A stretch of 64,000 nt of DNA from an uncultured Flavobacteriaceae bacterium (GTDB lineage: Bacteria; Bacteroidota; Bacteroidia; Flavobacteriales; Flavobacteriaceae). The notes below the pieces were generated by a model. The model had not been told where the DNA came from and searched no databases. It saw only the letters and a list, made by a program, of their open reading frames with translations. This document shows, in pieces, positions 34,630 through 41,738 of this stretch (position 1 is the stretch's first letter; each line of letters opens with the position of its first letter). Where the stretch lies: assembly GCA_947488435.1 (NCBI GenBank), contig CANKZG010000001.1, positions 2,596,308-2,660,307 of the forward strand, written 5' to 3'. The position numbers and the translations under genes were made by a program.

Positions 34630-34961
34630 TTAAGAAAACCGAAATAGACAATAAATTGGATAAAGCAAAAAACAGAGTAGCCACTATAAAACAATTTCAC
34701 AAACATCTTTTAGTATATATTGGCGTAAATGGCTTTGTAACTTTCTCTAAAGTTGTAAGAAACCTAGATAACGGAGAAACATTTATGGAAGCTTTCTGGG
34801 ATTTTGGCACCCTTGTTATTTGGTTGTTCTGGGGTATCGGATTAATGGTACATGGGCTTAAGGTCTTTGTTTATGAAGGATCCTTCGCAAAAAGATGGGA
34901 GCAACAGCAACTTCTTAGATATATGCGAGAAGATGAAGAAACTTTGAGAAAATACAAATAA
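34620..34961 (+). CDS. 2TM-domain protein C
   Basis: A 113-residue 2TM protein, H-type (IKQFHKHLLVYIGVNGFVTF). The loop between spans is longer than in A and B (VVRNLDNGETFMEAFWDFGTL) and the second span is LVIWLFWGIGLMVHGLKVF. The tail EGSFAKRWEQQQLLRYMREDEETLRKYK departs from the WEERKIKEF pattern (WEQQQLLRY), so it is the most divergent member apart from protein G. It starts inside the last codons of B (10-base overlap) and ends 7 bases before D. Confidence 0.85.
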   Translation: MELIKKTEIDNKLDKAKNRVATIKQFHKHLLVYIGVNGFVTFSKVVRNLDNGETFMEAFWDFGTLVIWLFWGIGLMVHGLKVFVYEGSFAKRWEQQQLLRYMREDEETLRKYK

Positions 34962-34968
34962 ACCAACC

Positions 34969-35319
34969 ATGAAAACAAAAAATAAAAATTTATCGAAATA
35001 CGATAGGGCTCGAAAAAAAATAGAAGATATTAAAGGTTTTTATAACCATTTAATGGTTTACATTGTGGTTAATATCATGCTTCTAGTTTTTAGAAAAAAC
35101 ATTAGTTTTTTTATTGTCAATCCGGAAGTACTTGAAGATACTTCTGTATTGAACTGGATCGATTGGAATGTTTATGGAACACCCATTTTATGGGGAATAG
35201 GTCTTGCAATTCATGGATTTTGTGTGTTTGGTAATGTTCCATTTTTAGGAAAAGGCTGGGAAGAACGAAAGATAAAAGAATTTATGCAAGATGAAAACAA
35301 CACTAAAAAATGGCACTGA
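34969..35319 (+). CDS. 2TM-domain protein D
   Basis: A 116-residue 2TM protein, H-type (IKGFYNHLMVYIVVNIMLLVF). A polar inter-span loop (ISFFIVNPEVLEDTSVLNWIDWNVYG) precedes a second span with the LWGIGLAIHGFCVFG core. The tail FLGKGWEERKIKEFMQDENNTKKWH matches B, F and the kinase tail. Its final Lys-Trp-His codons contain the ATG of protein E, again a 10-base overlap. Translation from D to E is therefore probably coupled. Confidence 0.86.
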   Translation: MKTKNKNLSKYDRARKKIEDIKGFYNHLMVYIVVNIMLLVFRKNISFFIVNPEVLEDTSVLNWIDWNVYGTPILWGIGLAIHGFCVFGNVPFLGKGWEERKIKEFMQDENNTKKWH

Positions 35320-35627
35320 GTAGAAACAACGACCTTATAGAAAATAGATACACAAGGGCTAAAGAGCATGTTGCCCAAATCAAAGGGTTTTACATCAATG
35401 TGATTTGCGCGGTTAGCATACTACCTGCTTTGGCAGTCCTGAACTATTGGATAGATCAATGGGAGAATCCATGGTTTTTGTTTTCGGTAGGAGGATGGTC
35501 GGTAGGAATTTTGATGCATGGTTTAGCTACTTTTCAACCGAATATTATCTTTGGAAAGGAATGGGAAAATAATAAAATTCAAGAGTTTATCGCAGAAGAG
35601 GATAAAAAACGAAAACAATGGCAATGA
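35310..35627 (+). CDS. 2TM-domain protein E
   Basis: A 105-residue 2TM protein, N-type (IKGFYINVICAVSILPALAVLNYWIDQWENPW), closest to B in the first half. The second span is WFLFSVGGWSVGILMHGLATF and the tail is FGKEWENNKIQEFIAEEDKKRKQWQ, where NN replaces the ER of the usual WEERK. The ending Lys-Gln-Trp-Gln overlaps the ATG of protein F by ten bases. The start is inside the last codons of D. Confidence 0.86.
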   Translation: MALSRNNDLIENRYTRAKEHVAQIKGFYINVICAVSILPALAVLNYWIDQWENPWFLFSVGGWSVGILMHGLATFQPNIIFGKEWENNKIQEFIAEEDKKRKQWQ

Positions 35628-35941
35628 TTATGGAAAATATGGATAGTAAGAAGCATGCTAGGGCTAAGAAAAGAGTGGATGAGTTAAAAGGGTTCTATAT
35701 TCATCTTACGGTGTACATTGCGGTTAATGCATTCATTCTTATAAACATTTTCTTGAGAAACGATAACTTTTGGCAATGGGGACATTTCTTCAGCCCTATC
35801 TTTTGGGGTATAGGATTGGCATTTCATGCATCTAAAGTATTTAGCTTTGACCTTATTTTTGGAAAAGGTTGGGAAGAGCGTAAAATAAAAGAATACATGG
35901 AAAAAGACCGAAAAGAAAGTGATAAGTTTACAAAGCGATAA
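35618..35941 (+). CDS. 2TM-domain protein F
   Basis: A 107-residue 2TM protein, H-type (LKGFYIHLTVYIAVNAFILINIFL). The inter-span loop is short (RNDNFWQWGHFF) and the second span is SPIFWGIGLAFHASKVF. The tail FGKGWEERKIKEYMEKDRKESDKFTKR is longer and more basic than in the others. The stop TAA (35939-35941) is followed one base later by the ATG of protein G. The ATG used overlaps the E gene by ten bases; a second ATG at 35630 (MENMDS) is a less likely start. Confidence 0.86.
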   Translation: MAMIMENMDSKKHARAKKRVDELKGFYIHLTVYIAVNAFILINIFLRNDNFWQWGHFFSPIFWGIGLAFHASKVFSFDLIFGKGWEERKIKEYMEKDRKESDKFTKR

Positions 35942-35942
35942 A

Positions 35943-36290
35943 ATGGAGGCATATCATACAAAACTGAAAAGAGCTCAAAAAAGAGTTTCTGGAATTAAAG
36001 AATTCTATGCGCACCTTAAAGCGTATATTGTAGTTAATGTGGTAATTCAATTTTTAAAACCAGAGGCAAGAGCCTTTTTTGATCATAAAGAATTAAAGAA
36101 TGGCCACAGTTTTTTAGAATGGTTTGATTGGAATTTATTAATTATACCTATGCTGTGGGGAATTGCTTTAGTGGTGCATGCTATTATTGCCTTCCAGTAT
36201 AAACCAGGATTCTTAAAAAATTGGGAACAAAAACAATATCAAAAGTTTTTAGAAGCAGATCGCGAAGGGGAAAATACTATAAAATCGTAA
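35943..36290 (+). CDS. 2TM-domain protein G
   Basis: A 115-residue 2TM protein, H-type (IKEFYAHLKAYIVVNVVIQFL). I start it at 35943, one base after the F stop, because an in-frame start at 35919 lies inside F and adds unrelated residues. The loop is long (KPEARAFFDHKELKNGHSFLEWFDWNLL) and the second span is LIIPMLWGIALVVHAIIAF. The tail FLKNWEQKQYQKFLEADREGENTIKS lacks WEERK, as in C. It is the last array member, 18 bases before the response regulator. Confidence 0.85.
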   Translation: MEAYHTKLKRAQKRVSGIKEFYAHLKAYIVVNVVIQFLKPEARAFFDHKELKNGHSFLEWFDWNLLIIPMLWGIALVVHAIIAFQYKPGFLKNWEQKQYQKFLEADREGENTIKS

Positions 36291-36308
36291 TAAAATAACT
36301 CAGAATCC

Positions 36309-37064
36309 ATGCATGTAATTATTATCGAAGATGAGAAACCAGCTGCACGTCGTTTAAATCGATTACTTTCAGAATTGGATGTTGAGATTTCTACCATGTT
36401 ACATTCGGTAGAAGAAGCAATAGATTGGTTTCAAAAAAACCCACATCCAGATTTAATTTTTTTAGATATTCAATTATCGGACGGACTCTCTTTTGAGATT
36501 TTTGATGTTATAGAGGTTAAAAGCGCCATAATTTTCACCACCGCATATGATGAATATGCTTTACAGGCATTCAAGTTAAACAGCATTGATTATTTGTTAA
36601 AACCTATTGATGACGAAGAACTTGAAAGTGCGGTAAAAAAGTATCAAAATTTTAAACCTGAAAGTCAAAAAATGTCCTTAGATTTTGAAGACATAAAGAA
36701 GCTTTTAGTTAACCCTTTAGAGCGAGAATTTAAAAAAAGATTTACCGCTAGAGTGGGACAGCATATTAAAATTATTAATGCCGATGAAGTGGAATGTTTT
36801 TATAGTGAAAACAAAGGTACGTACGCTGCAACTTCGGATGGAAGAAATTATTTGTTAGATACAACGCTAGAGAACCTAGAGCCAGAACTGGAACCCAAAC
36901 AATTCTTTCGCGTTAGTCGCAAGTTTTATATTAATATAAATCATATCAAAGATATCGTATCGTATACCAATTCCCGCTTGCAAATCAAGCTAAATAAATA
37001 TCAGGAGCAAGAAATTATTGTAAGTAGAGAGCGCGTCAAAGATTTTAAGTTATGGTTGGAGTAA
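36309..37064 (+). CDS. LytTR-family response regulator
   Basis: A 251-residue response regulator. The receiver domain (1-120) has the acidic pocket E7/D8, the phosphorylated D53 in FLDIQLSDG, the conserved Thr in FTTAYDEYA and Lys in LLKPID. The LytTR DNA-binding domain (about 145-250) begins FTARVGQHIKIINADEVECFYSENKGTY and contains FFRVSRKFYININHIKDI. Such regulators pair with LytS-type kinases and bind tandem 9-base repeats with 12-13-base spacing; candidate sites are at 31710 and 33904. It ends the array transcript. The kinase at 32434 is the only candidate partner in the window. Confidence 0.93.
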   Translation: MHVIIIEDEKPAARRLNRLLSELDVEISTMLHSVEEAIDWFQKNPHPDLIFLDIQLSDGLSFEIFDVIEVKSAIIFTTAYDEYALQAFKLNSIDYLLKPIDDEELESAVKKYQNFKPESQKMSLDFEDIKKLLVNPLEREFKKRFTARVGQHIKIINADEVECFYSENKGTYAATSDGRNYLLDTTLENLEPELEPKQFFRVSRKFYININHIKDIVSYTNSRLQIKLNKYQEQEIIVSRERVKDFKLWLE

Positions 37065-37154
37065 ATAGATATAAGTAACTGATATTTAAATATATAATAT
37101 CCGAATTAAACAACGATAGGTTTTATTTATAATACTTATTCTAGGGTTTTAAGT

Positions 37155-38342
37155 CTATTTTTCAACCCGATTTTCATCAAAAGCTGAAGGTAGCAATTTA
37201 GGAATTAATTTTATAAAAATTGGTAATAAAACTGCCCCGCCCGGAAGCATAAAAATTGCCAAAGATGGAATACTTTTAAAGACATCGAGTAATTGATTCT
37301 GTACTTTTTTACGCTCTTCAGGACTCAAATCTTTAACCGTAGATTTTGATAAAAGCGTTACCAATTCTCCACTTTCTGAAAGCTCCTTTAGCAGCCGCTT
37401 GCTATTTCTCAAAATCAATTTATTTACAATTTTCGAAGTGCTATCATAAAATTGGAGCGCTAAATTTTGGTTCTTTAAATGTGGTATTAACTTCACATGT
37501 TCGTCAAAAAAATAAGCCACATCATTTAGCGATTGAGATACCTTGTCGATAGGTATTTTTAAGTCCTTTGCTAACCCATAAATAAAAACAGATTCTTTAT
37601 AATCTAACGAGTGGTCTTCCCACACTGCCAAACAAGCCAAATCTAGAAAATAGGTATTTTCTTCTGGACAGCAATGTACCAATAATTTTTCGCGATAACT
37701 TCCATCAAAATCACGTTCACCATCTTCAATAAAGGTTAACGAAGAGGCAAATAATTGAGCCAAACGCTCATCTTTTTTTTGTTTTTCTTTAGAATTTAAA
37801 GCATGATATGTACTATTAATGGCAATGTATTCTAAATTTTGAGCATGTTTTCGAATATGCTGTTCTCCATCAAGATATTTTCGGAAGGTCAATACATCTA
37901 CAAAAAGTAGGGAATTTGTGATAATACTATTGAAGGTTTTACTAAATACATTATCCTCGAGATAGATACGTGAACTGATGAGTTTCTCCAATTGGGAAGA
38001 AGTTTTTTTTCCCAATAGTATTTTGTTTAAGTAGGATATTTGTCCCACATCCAATATTTTATAAAAATCAAATATGATGGCTAAAAAAGCATCGAAACCT
38101 GTATTTGGGTGTTTCAGATCATAAGTAAAGTATAATGCAACTAACAAATTAATTTTAGCTTTCTCATCTTCAGATAAGGCATGTGGCGCTTCAATAAACC
38201 CAGAGAATCCTACATTAATTCCATAAATGAACCCAGTCTTCTTTATATGATCGTACAATTCAGAAAATTGGGTATACTTACAAGGATGATCTTTTACTAA
38301 AGAACCAAATTTATCAATCCAACCTGGAGCAGAGGGGTTCAT
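37155..38342 (-). CDS. LETM1-related biofilm-associated protein
   Basis: A 395-residue protein whose last 60 residues match the LETM1 core (LLDVFKSIPSLAIFMLPGGAVLLPIFIKLIPKLLPSAFDENRVEK), including the PGGA-x-LLP and LLPSAF signatures. The rest is helical, with an N-terminal segment MNPSAPGWIDKFGSLVKDH. The name comes from flavobacterial annotation that links this family to biofilm formation; mitochondrial LETM1 acts in cation exchange. A hydrophobic stretch near 365-380 could sit in the membrane. It is convergent with the 2TM/LytTR unit and separated from it by 90 bases. No close connection of function is shown. Confidence 0.85.
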   Translation of the reverse strand: MNPSAPGWIDKFGSLVKDHPCKYTQFSELYDHIKKTGFIYGINVGFSGFIEAPHALSEDEKAKINLLVALYFTYDLKHPNTGFDAFLAIIFDFYKILDVGQISYLNKILLGKKTSSQLEKLISSRIYLEDNVFSKTFNSIITNSLLFVDVLTFRKYLDGEQHIRKHAQNLEYIAINSTYHALNSKEKQKKDERLAQLFASSLTFIEDGERDFDGSYREKLLVHCCPEENTYFLDLACLAVWEDHSLDYKESVFIYGLAKDLKIPIDKVSQSLNDVAYFFDEHVKLIPHLKNQNLALQFYDSTSKIVNKLILRNSKRLLKELSESGELVTLLSKSTVKDLSPEERKKVQNQLLDVFKSIPSLAIFMLPGGAVLLPIFIKLIPKLLPSAFDENRVEK

Positions 38343-38518
38343 CTATTATACAATTTGATAGTTCAAATTAAGTCAAAATATAACACTTTTTGATGGTCTG
38401 ATCGATTTTAAGGAATACTAGTTAAAATTGTTAACTCTTTTTTAACAAAAGAAACCAAACCCTCTTTAGAGAACCTCCGTAAGTAGAAGCGATTTTAACC
38501 TAAAAAAGTAGTTTTAAA

Positions 38519-39199
38519 ATGAAGAAAACAAATTTTATTATCGGACTGGTAGCAACAGGTATTCTTAGCGCCACTATTATAGCGGCAGATCATATAGATG
38601 CGCCATCCACATCCGGAACGACGGCGGATATTGCTGATTTTTTTGCTTTTGAGCCTTCTGAAGGATCAGACAATACTGTTTTTGCAGTAGACTTACAATC
38701 AAATGTATTACCAGATTTAGCTTTTGGTACTTTTGATGAAAATGTGCTCACAGAGATTAATATTGATACCGATGGAGATTTAGTAGAAGATTTAGTAATT
38801 CAAGCAATTCCAAGAGACGGAAGAATGTTCTTTTTTGGACCTGTTACACCTTCTCAAACAGGTTTAAATAGCCAAGTTATGGTAGATGAACCGCTAGGAG
38901 ATGTTGAGATTTCTGGCGCAACAGCAATTGTAAACACCACTTCTTCAGGAGTTTCTTTATTTGCTGGACCAAGACAAGACCCTTTCTTTTTCGATTTTTT
39001 TCAGTTCAACGCTGTAATTGGTGGTCTGGCTCCAGAAGGTTTCCTTCCCGCATCTGATGCTGAAGATACGTTCGATGGAGCAAACACCCTCTCCATTGTT
39101 GTTGAAATACCTAATAGTCTTTTAGGAACACCAACGGCAACAAATGCTTTAGGAATTCCAGTGTACAGAACATGGGTAACTACAAACAATAGACAATAA
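38519..39199 (+). CDS. DUF4331 family protein, N-terminal half (secreted)
   Basis: A 226-residue exported protein. The signal MKKTNFIIGLVATGILSATIIAA is cut before ADHIDAPSTSGTTADIADFFAFEPSEGSDNTVFAVDL, the well-known opening of DUF4331 proteins. The end NTLSIVVEIPNSLLG, then VYRTWVTTNNRQ, corresponds to the middle of full-length family members, where the VWATTSRR-like segment lies. Typical DUF4331 proteins of 450 or more residues continue with a MGxPxxNxV half; here that half is the next gene. The function of DUF4331 is unknown. The two genes are 25 bases apart and clearly form one unit. Confidence 0.88.
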   Translation: MKKTNFIIGLVATGILSATIIAADHIDAPSTSGTTADIADFFAFEPSEGSDNTVFAVDLQSNVLPDLAFGTFDENVLTEINIDTDGDLVEDLVIQAIPRDGRMFFFGPVTPSQTGLNSQVMVDEPLGDVEISGATAIVNTTSSGVSLFAGPRQDPFFFDFFQFNAVIGGLAPEGFLPASDAEDTFDGANTLSIVVEIPNSLLGTPTATNALGIPVYRTWVTTNNRQ

Positions 39200-39224
39200 T
39201 TCACCAATTAATAAAATAAGAATC

Positions 39225-39923
39225 ATGAAAAAAATAAATTTATATATCACCTTATTAACTATCGCGGTATTTACTTCTTGTGAAGTTGATGATAATTTTA
39301 ATAATCCAATAGATCCTATTGATCCTGATCCAGTAGCAGTAGATTTTTCAGGAACCTTTTCTCAGGTTGATCATATGGGAAGGCCAGGAATTAATACGGT
39401 TTTAAGTTTCGATATGGATGGGCAACCTAGTGTAAAAGATGCACACAACGTTACGATTCCGTCAGAAATGGTGGCTACATTTCAAGTAGGTTTTGAAGCC
39501 AGATTAGAACAATATCACGATGTATATGCAGGCCTTTTAGGATTAGATCCAGCTGCAGTAAATTATGAGAATAATATTTTAGGATTAGATGCAACCACAT
39601 TAACAACTGTATTAGCGGCAGATGCGCTAGATGTAGCGCCAAATGCTCCCACTACATATTTTAATCCAGGCACGGACTTAGACAATGATGGCAGAATACT
39701 GGTTCCTGATGGTGACGAGGTAGCACTTACTGGTAGAACTCCAAGCGACGATATCATCGATGTTTCTTTAATTCTGTTTTTTGGTGGAATGGAAGGAGAT
39801 CGTTTTAGTGGTCAAGATGTAAATAATGATGGTGTAGCTGATTTACCGCGATTAACTTCAGATGGAGTAAGCTTAACTGCTGACATTCTAACCTCCTTTC
39901 CCTATTTATCTGCCCCAGAGTAA
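39225..39923 (+). CDS. DUF4331 family protein, C-terminal half (lipoprotein)
   Basis: A 232-residue lipoprotein with signal ending TIAVFTSC. After an acidic, Pro-rich linker (DPIDPDPVAVDFSG) it continues FSQVDHMGRPGINTVLSFDMDGQPSVKDAHNVTIP, the second-half signature of DUF4331 (MGxPxxNTV and KDAxN). It closes with DDIIDVSLILFF, then DLPRLTSDGVSLTADILTSFPYLSAPE, the family C terminus. Together with the preceding gene it makes one full DUF4331 equivalent, but with its own lipobox, so the halves are probably anchored and paired in the envelope. A strong terminator follows. Confidence 0.88.
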   Translation: MKKINLYITLLTIAVFTSCEVDDNFNNPIDPIDPDPVAVDFSGTFSQVDHMGRPGINTVLSFDMDGQPSVKDAHNVTIPSEMVATFQVGFEARLEQYHDVYAGLLGLDPAAVNYENNILGLDATTLTTVLAADALDVAPNAPTTYFNPGTDLDNDGRILVPDGDEVALTGRTPSDDIIDVSLILFFGGMEGDRFSGQDVNNDGVADLPRLTSDGVSLTADILTSFPYLSAPE

Positions 39924-39951
39924 ATAGATCATATGGCTATGAAAAGGAGTG

Positions 39952-39979
39952 AAGGGAGCGCATAGCGCTCCCTTTTTTT
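39952..39979 (+). terminator. Intrinsic terminator after the DUF4331 pair
   Basis: AAGGGAGCGC (39952-39961) and GCGCTCCCTT (39965-39974) pair perfectly around a 3-base loop, followed by a T run. The stop codon of the second DUF4331 gene is 29 bases upstream and the TPR lipoprotein starts 19 bases downstream, so the TPR gene is either read through or has its own promoter. Confidence 0.88.
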
Positions 39980-39997
39980 AACGTAAACAAACACAAC

Positions 39998-41275
39998 ATG
40001 AAATATATTTATCTAATTATTGGACTAATTTTCCTTGGTTCCTGTACAGAAAAACAGGAGGCAACCTTAACTAACGCTGCAGATTATGATGATTTTTTAG
40101 CTTTTGAAAAGCTAGAGAAAAGTAATAAGTACTTTGAACTGTGGAACGGTAAAATTAAACCTGACAGCTTGCAATTAACAAGCCTTGGTATTGCAGCTAG
40201 TCATTATAGTGCATTATTTAATACAACGGGAGAGATTGCATATGTAAAAAAAGCAGAAGCAGCTTTGGAACGCGCAGTCTCTATTGCCAATATTGGTAAA
40301 TCGAATTACCTGAGGGCTCTGGCACGCAACTATATTACGCAGCATCGTTTTAGAGAGGCATTTCCTTTAGCCAAAGAGGCAGAAGCCATGGGTAGCGGTT
40401 TAAGCGAATCTTGGAGTTTATTATTTGATATTCAAATGGAACTTGGCGACTATGATCAGGCATATTCTTATTTGAATCGTATAAAAAATATGTCCGATTT
40501 TGGTTATTTGATTCGAGTGGCCAAATGGAACGATTATAAAGGCGATTTGAATACCACAATTCGTTTTATGGAAAAAGCGCTAAAACGTGCCGAAGCTTCT
40601 AAAAACAAAGACCTTATGATTTGGACCTATTCTAATTTAGCAGATTATTACGGACATGATGGAAGAATAGAAGAATCATATCGTTATTTCTTAAAGACTT
40701 TAGCACTGGATGCTAACAATGCATATGCAAAGAAAGGAATTGCTTGGATTGTATTTTCGCACGAGCGCAATCCCGATGAGGCATTACGTATTCTTAATTC
40801 AATTACCCAATACCACCACGCTCCTGATTATGACCTTTTAAAAGCAGAAATAGCGGCGTTTAAAGGAGATCAAAAAGAAGAAAGCAGTCACCATAATAAC
40901 TACCTAAAAGCCGTTGAAAATCCTGATTATGGTGAAATGTATACCAGTTATACCAGTGCCTTATTGGCCACCACCACAAAAACCACAGCCGAAGCCGTTC
41001 AATTAGCGAGACAAGAAGTATTAAATAGAGCTACACCAGAAACCTATAGTTTGTTAGCCTTTTGTTACTATAAAAATAATGAAAAGGAGAAGGCTATAGA
41101 AATTATAGAAGACAAGGTAATTGGAAAAACTTTTGAGCCTGGAATTCATTTACAAGTTGCGCAAATATTAAAAGCAAATGGAACGCTTGATCAGGTAACA
41201 CCTTTAAAAAAAGATTTGAAAGAGGCTATTTATGAATTGGGTCCGAATGCCGAAAAAGATATAATATCACTTTAA
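39998..41275 (+). CDS. TPR-repeat lipoprotein
   Basis: A 425-residue lipoprotein (MKYIYLIIGLIFLGSC, then TEKQEATL). The body is all alpha-helical with several TPR-like units: EIAYVKKAEAALERAVSIANI, REAFPLAKEAEAMGSG, YDQAYSYLNRIKNM, IRFMEKALKRAEASKNKDLM, EESYRYFLKTLALDANNAYA and DEALRILNSITQYHHAPDYDLLKAE. It lies behind the DUF4331 pair, past a terminator. The usual role is protein-protein scaffolding at the outer or inner membrane. A functional tie to DUF4331 is inference from position only. Confidence 0.83.
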   Translation: MKYIYLIIGLIFLGSCTEKQEATLTNAADYDDFLAFEKLEKSNKYFELWNGKIKPDSLQLTSLGIAASHYSALFNTTGEIAYVKKAEAALERAVSIANIGKSNYLRALARNYITQHRFREAFPLAKEAEAMGSGLSESWSLLFDIQMELGDYDQAYSYLNRIKNMSDFGYLIRVAKWNDYKGDLNTTIRFMEKALKRAEASKNKDLMIWTYSNLADYYGHDGRIEESYRYFLKTLALDANNAYAKKGIAWIVFSHERNPDEALRILNSITQYHHAPDYDLLKAEIAAFKGDQKEESSHHNNYLKAVENPDYGEMYTSYTSALLATTTKTTAEAVQLARQEVLNRATPETYSLLAFCYYKNNEKEKAIEIIEDKVIGKTFEPGIHLQVAQILKANGTLDQVTPLKKDLKEAIYELGPNAEKDIISL

Positions 41276-41588
41276 AAAAATAGAAAAATAGACTATTACA
41301 TGTTTTGTTAAGTATTGGTTGTTGTGTTTTTTTGTAAACCTCCGTTAGGTACCGTTGGATACTATCGGAGGTTTTTTTATTCAAAAAAAATCAATATTAC
41401 TGTCAAAAATGACACTACATTCTTACTTTTTGTTAAAAAAATTAAGATTTTTTTAGGAGGATTCAGATGAAATGTATATATTTAACGTCCAAATGCTGAA
41501 AATGCGTTTGTTTTTGTAGATCCCGAGTCTTACAAAAAAATGAGAACACAGTTGTTGTGTGAAATAATTAACCTAAAAACCGTTGTTT
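41276..41588. other. Gap holding a terminator and a possible small-gene promoter
   Basis: 313 bases between the TPR lipoprotein stop and the small open frame at 41589. It contains the terminator 41336-41378. The remainder, about 41390-41588, is AT-rich and ends in a TTAACCTAAAAAC leader like that seen before the DUF4331 gene. Nothing else is seen. Confidence 0.45.
41336..41378 (+). terminator. Intrinsic terminator after the TPR lipoprotein gene
   Basis: AAACCTCCG (41336-41344) and CGGAGGTTT (41366-41374) pair over nine bases around a 21-base loop and run into TTTTT. Confidence 0.8.
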
Positions 41589-41738
41589 ATGGTGTATCTT
41601 TTATTCTTACTATGGATTGTCGTAATGGTATTTGCTGCTGGGAAAGTAGCTGTAGCACATTATGAATTAAAAAAATCTCTCAAAAACAATACTTCAAAAA
41701 CAAAAGCGTATTACGAACTAACTACTCCTAAAGTATAA
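41589..41738 (+). CDS. Candidate 49-residue single-span membrane peptide
   Basis: A short open frame of ATG, 48 further codons and TAA. It encodes a hydrophobic helix MVYLLFLLWIVVMVFAAGKV followed by a basic tail (HYELKKSLKNNTSKTKAYY). The preceding TTAACCTAAAAAC leader resembles that before the DUF4331 gene at 38519. The last 28 bases overlap the 3' end of the anti-sigma gene on the other strand. Chance is possible; the balance of a clean membrane helix, basic tail and sensible leader makes it worth reporting. No family is recognised. Confidence 0.4.
   Translation: MVYLLFLLWIVVMVFAAGKVAVAHYELKKSLKNNTSKTKAYYELTTPKV

Larger units (their letters stand above)
33989..36290 (+). repeat. Tandem array of seven 2TM-domain paralogues
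   Basis: Seven small genes in a row encode 2TM proteins of about 90-120 residues that share the frame (R/K)A-x-x-x-V-x-x-(I/L)K-x-F(Y/H)-x-(N/H)-L, two membrane spans with a WG(I/F)(G/A) motif, and a WE(E/Q/N)-x-(K/Q)-x-x-x-(F/Y) tail. Three junctions overlap by ten bases in the same way. The array probably arose by repeated duplication, and it ends 18 bases before the LytTR gene. Confidence 0.85.

Noticed and set aside
33989-36290. Array of repeats as a CRISPR, phage or toxin-antitoxin locus
   Set aside because: The repeats are long coding units that encode membrane proteins of one known family, with no spacer pattern and no nuclease or toxin gene.
38472-41352. AACCTCCGT occurring upstream of the DUF4331 gene (38472) and at 41337
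   Set aside because: The second copy is part of the terminator stem, so the match is best explained by chance and not by a shared ECF promoter.
41539-41655. Cys-rich 38-residue frame starting at an ATG before the 49-residue peptide
   Set aside because: It overlaps the better candidate in another frame, lacks a leader and gives an odd Cys/Trp-rich product.
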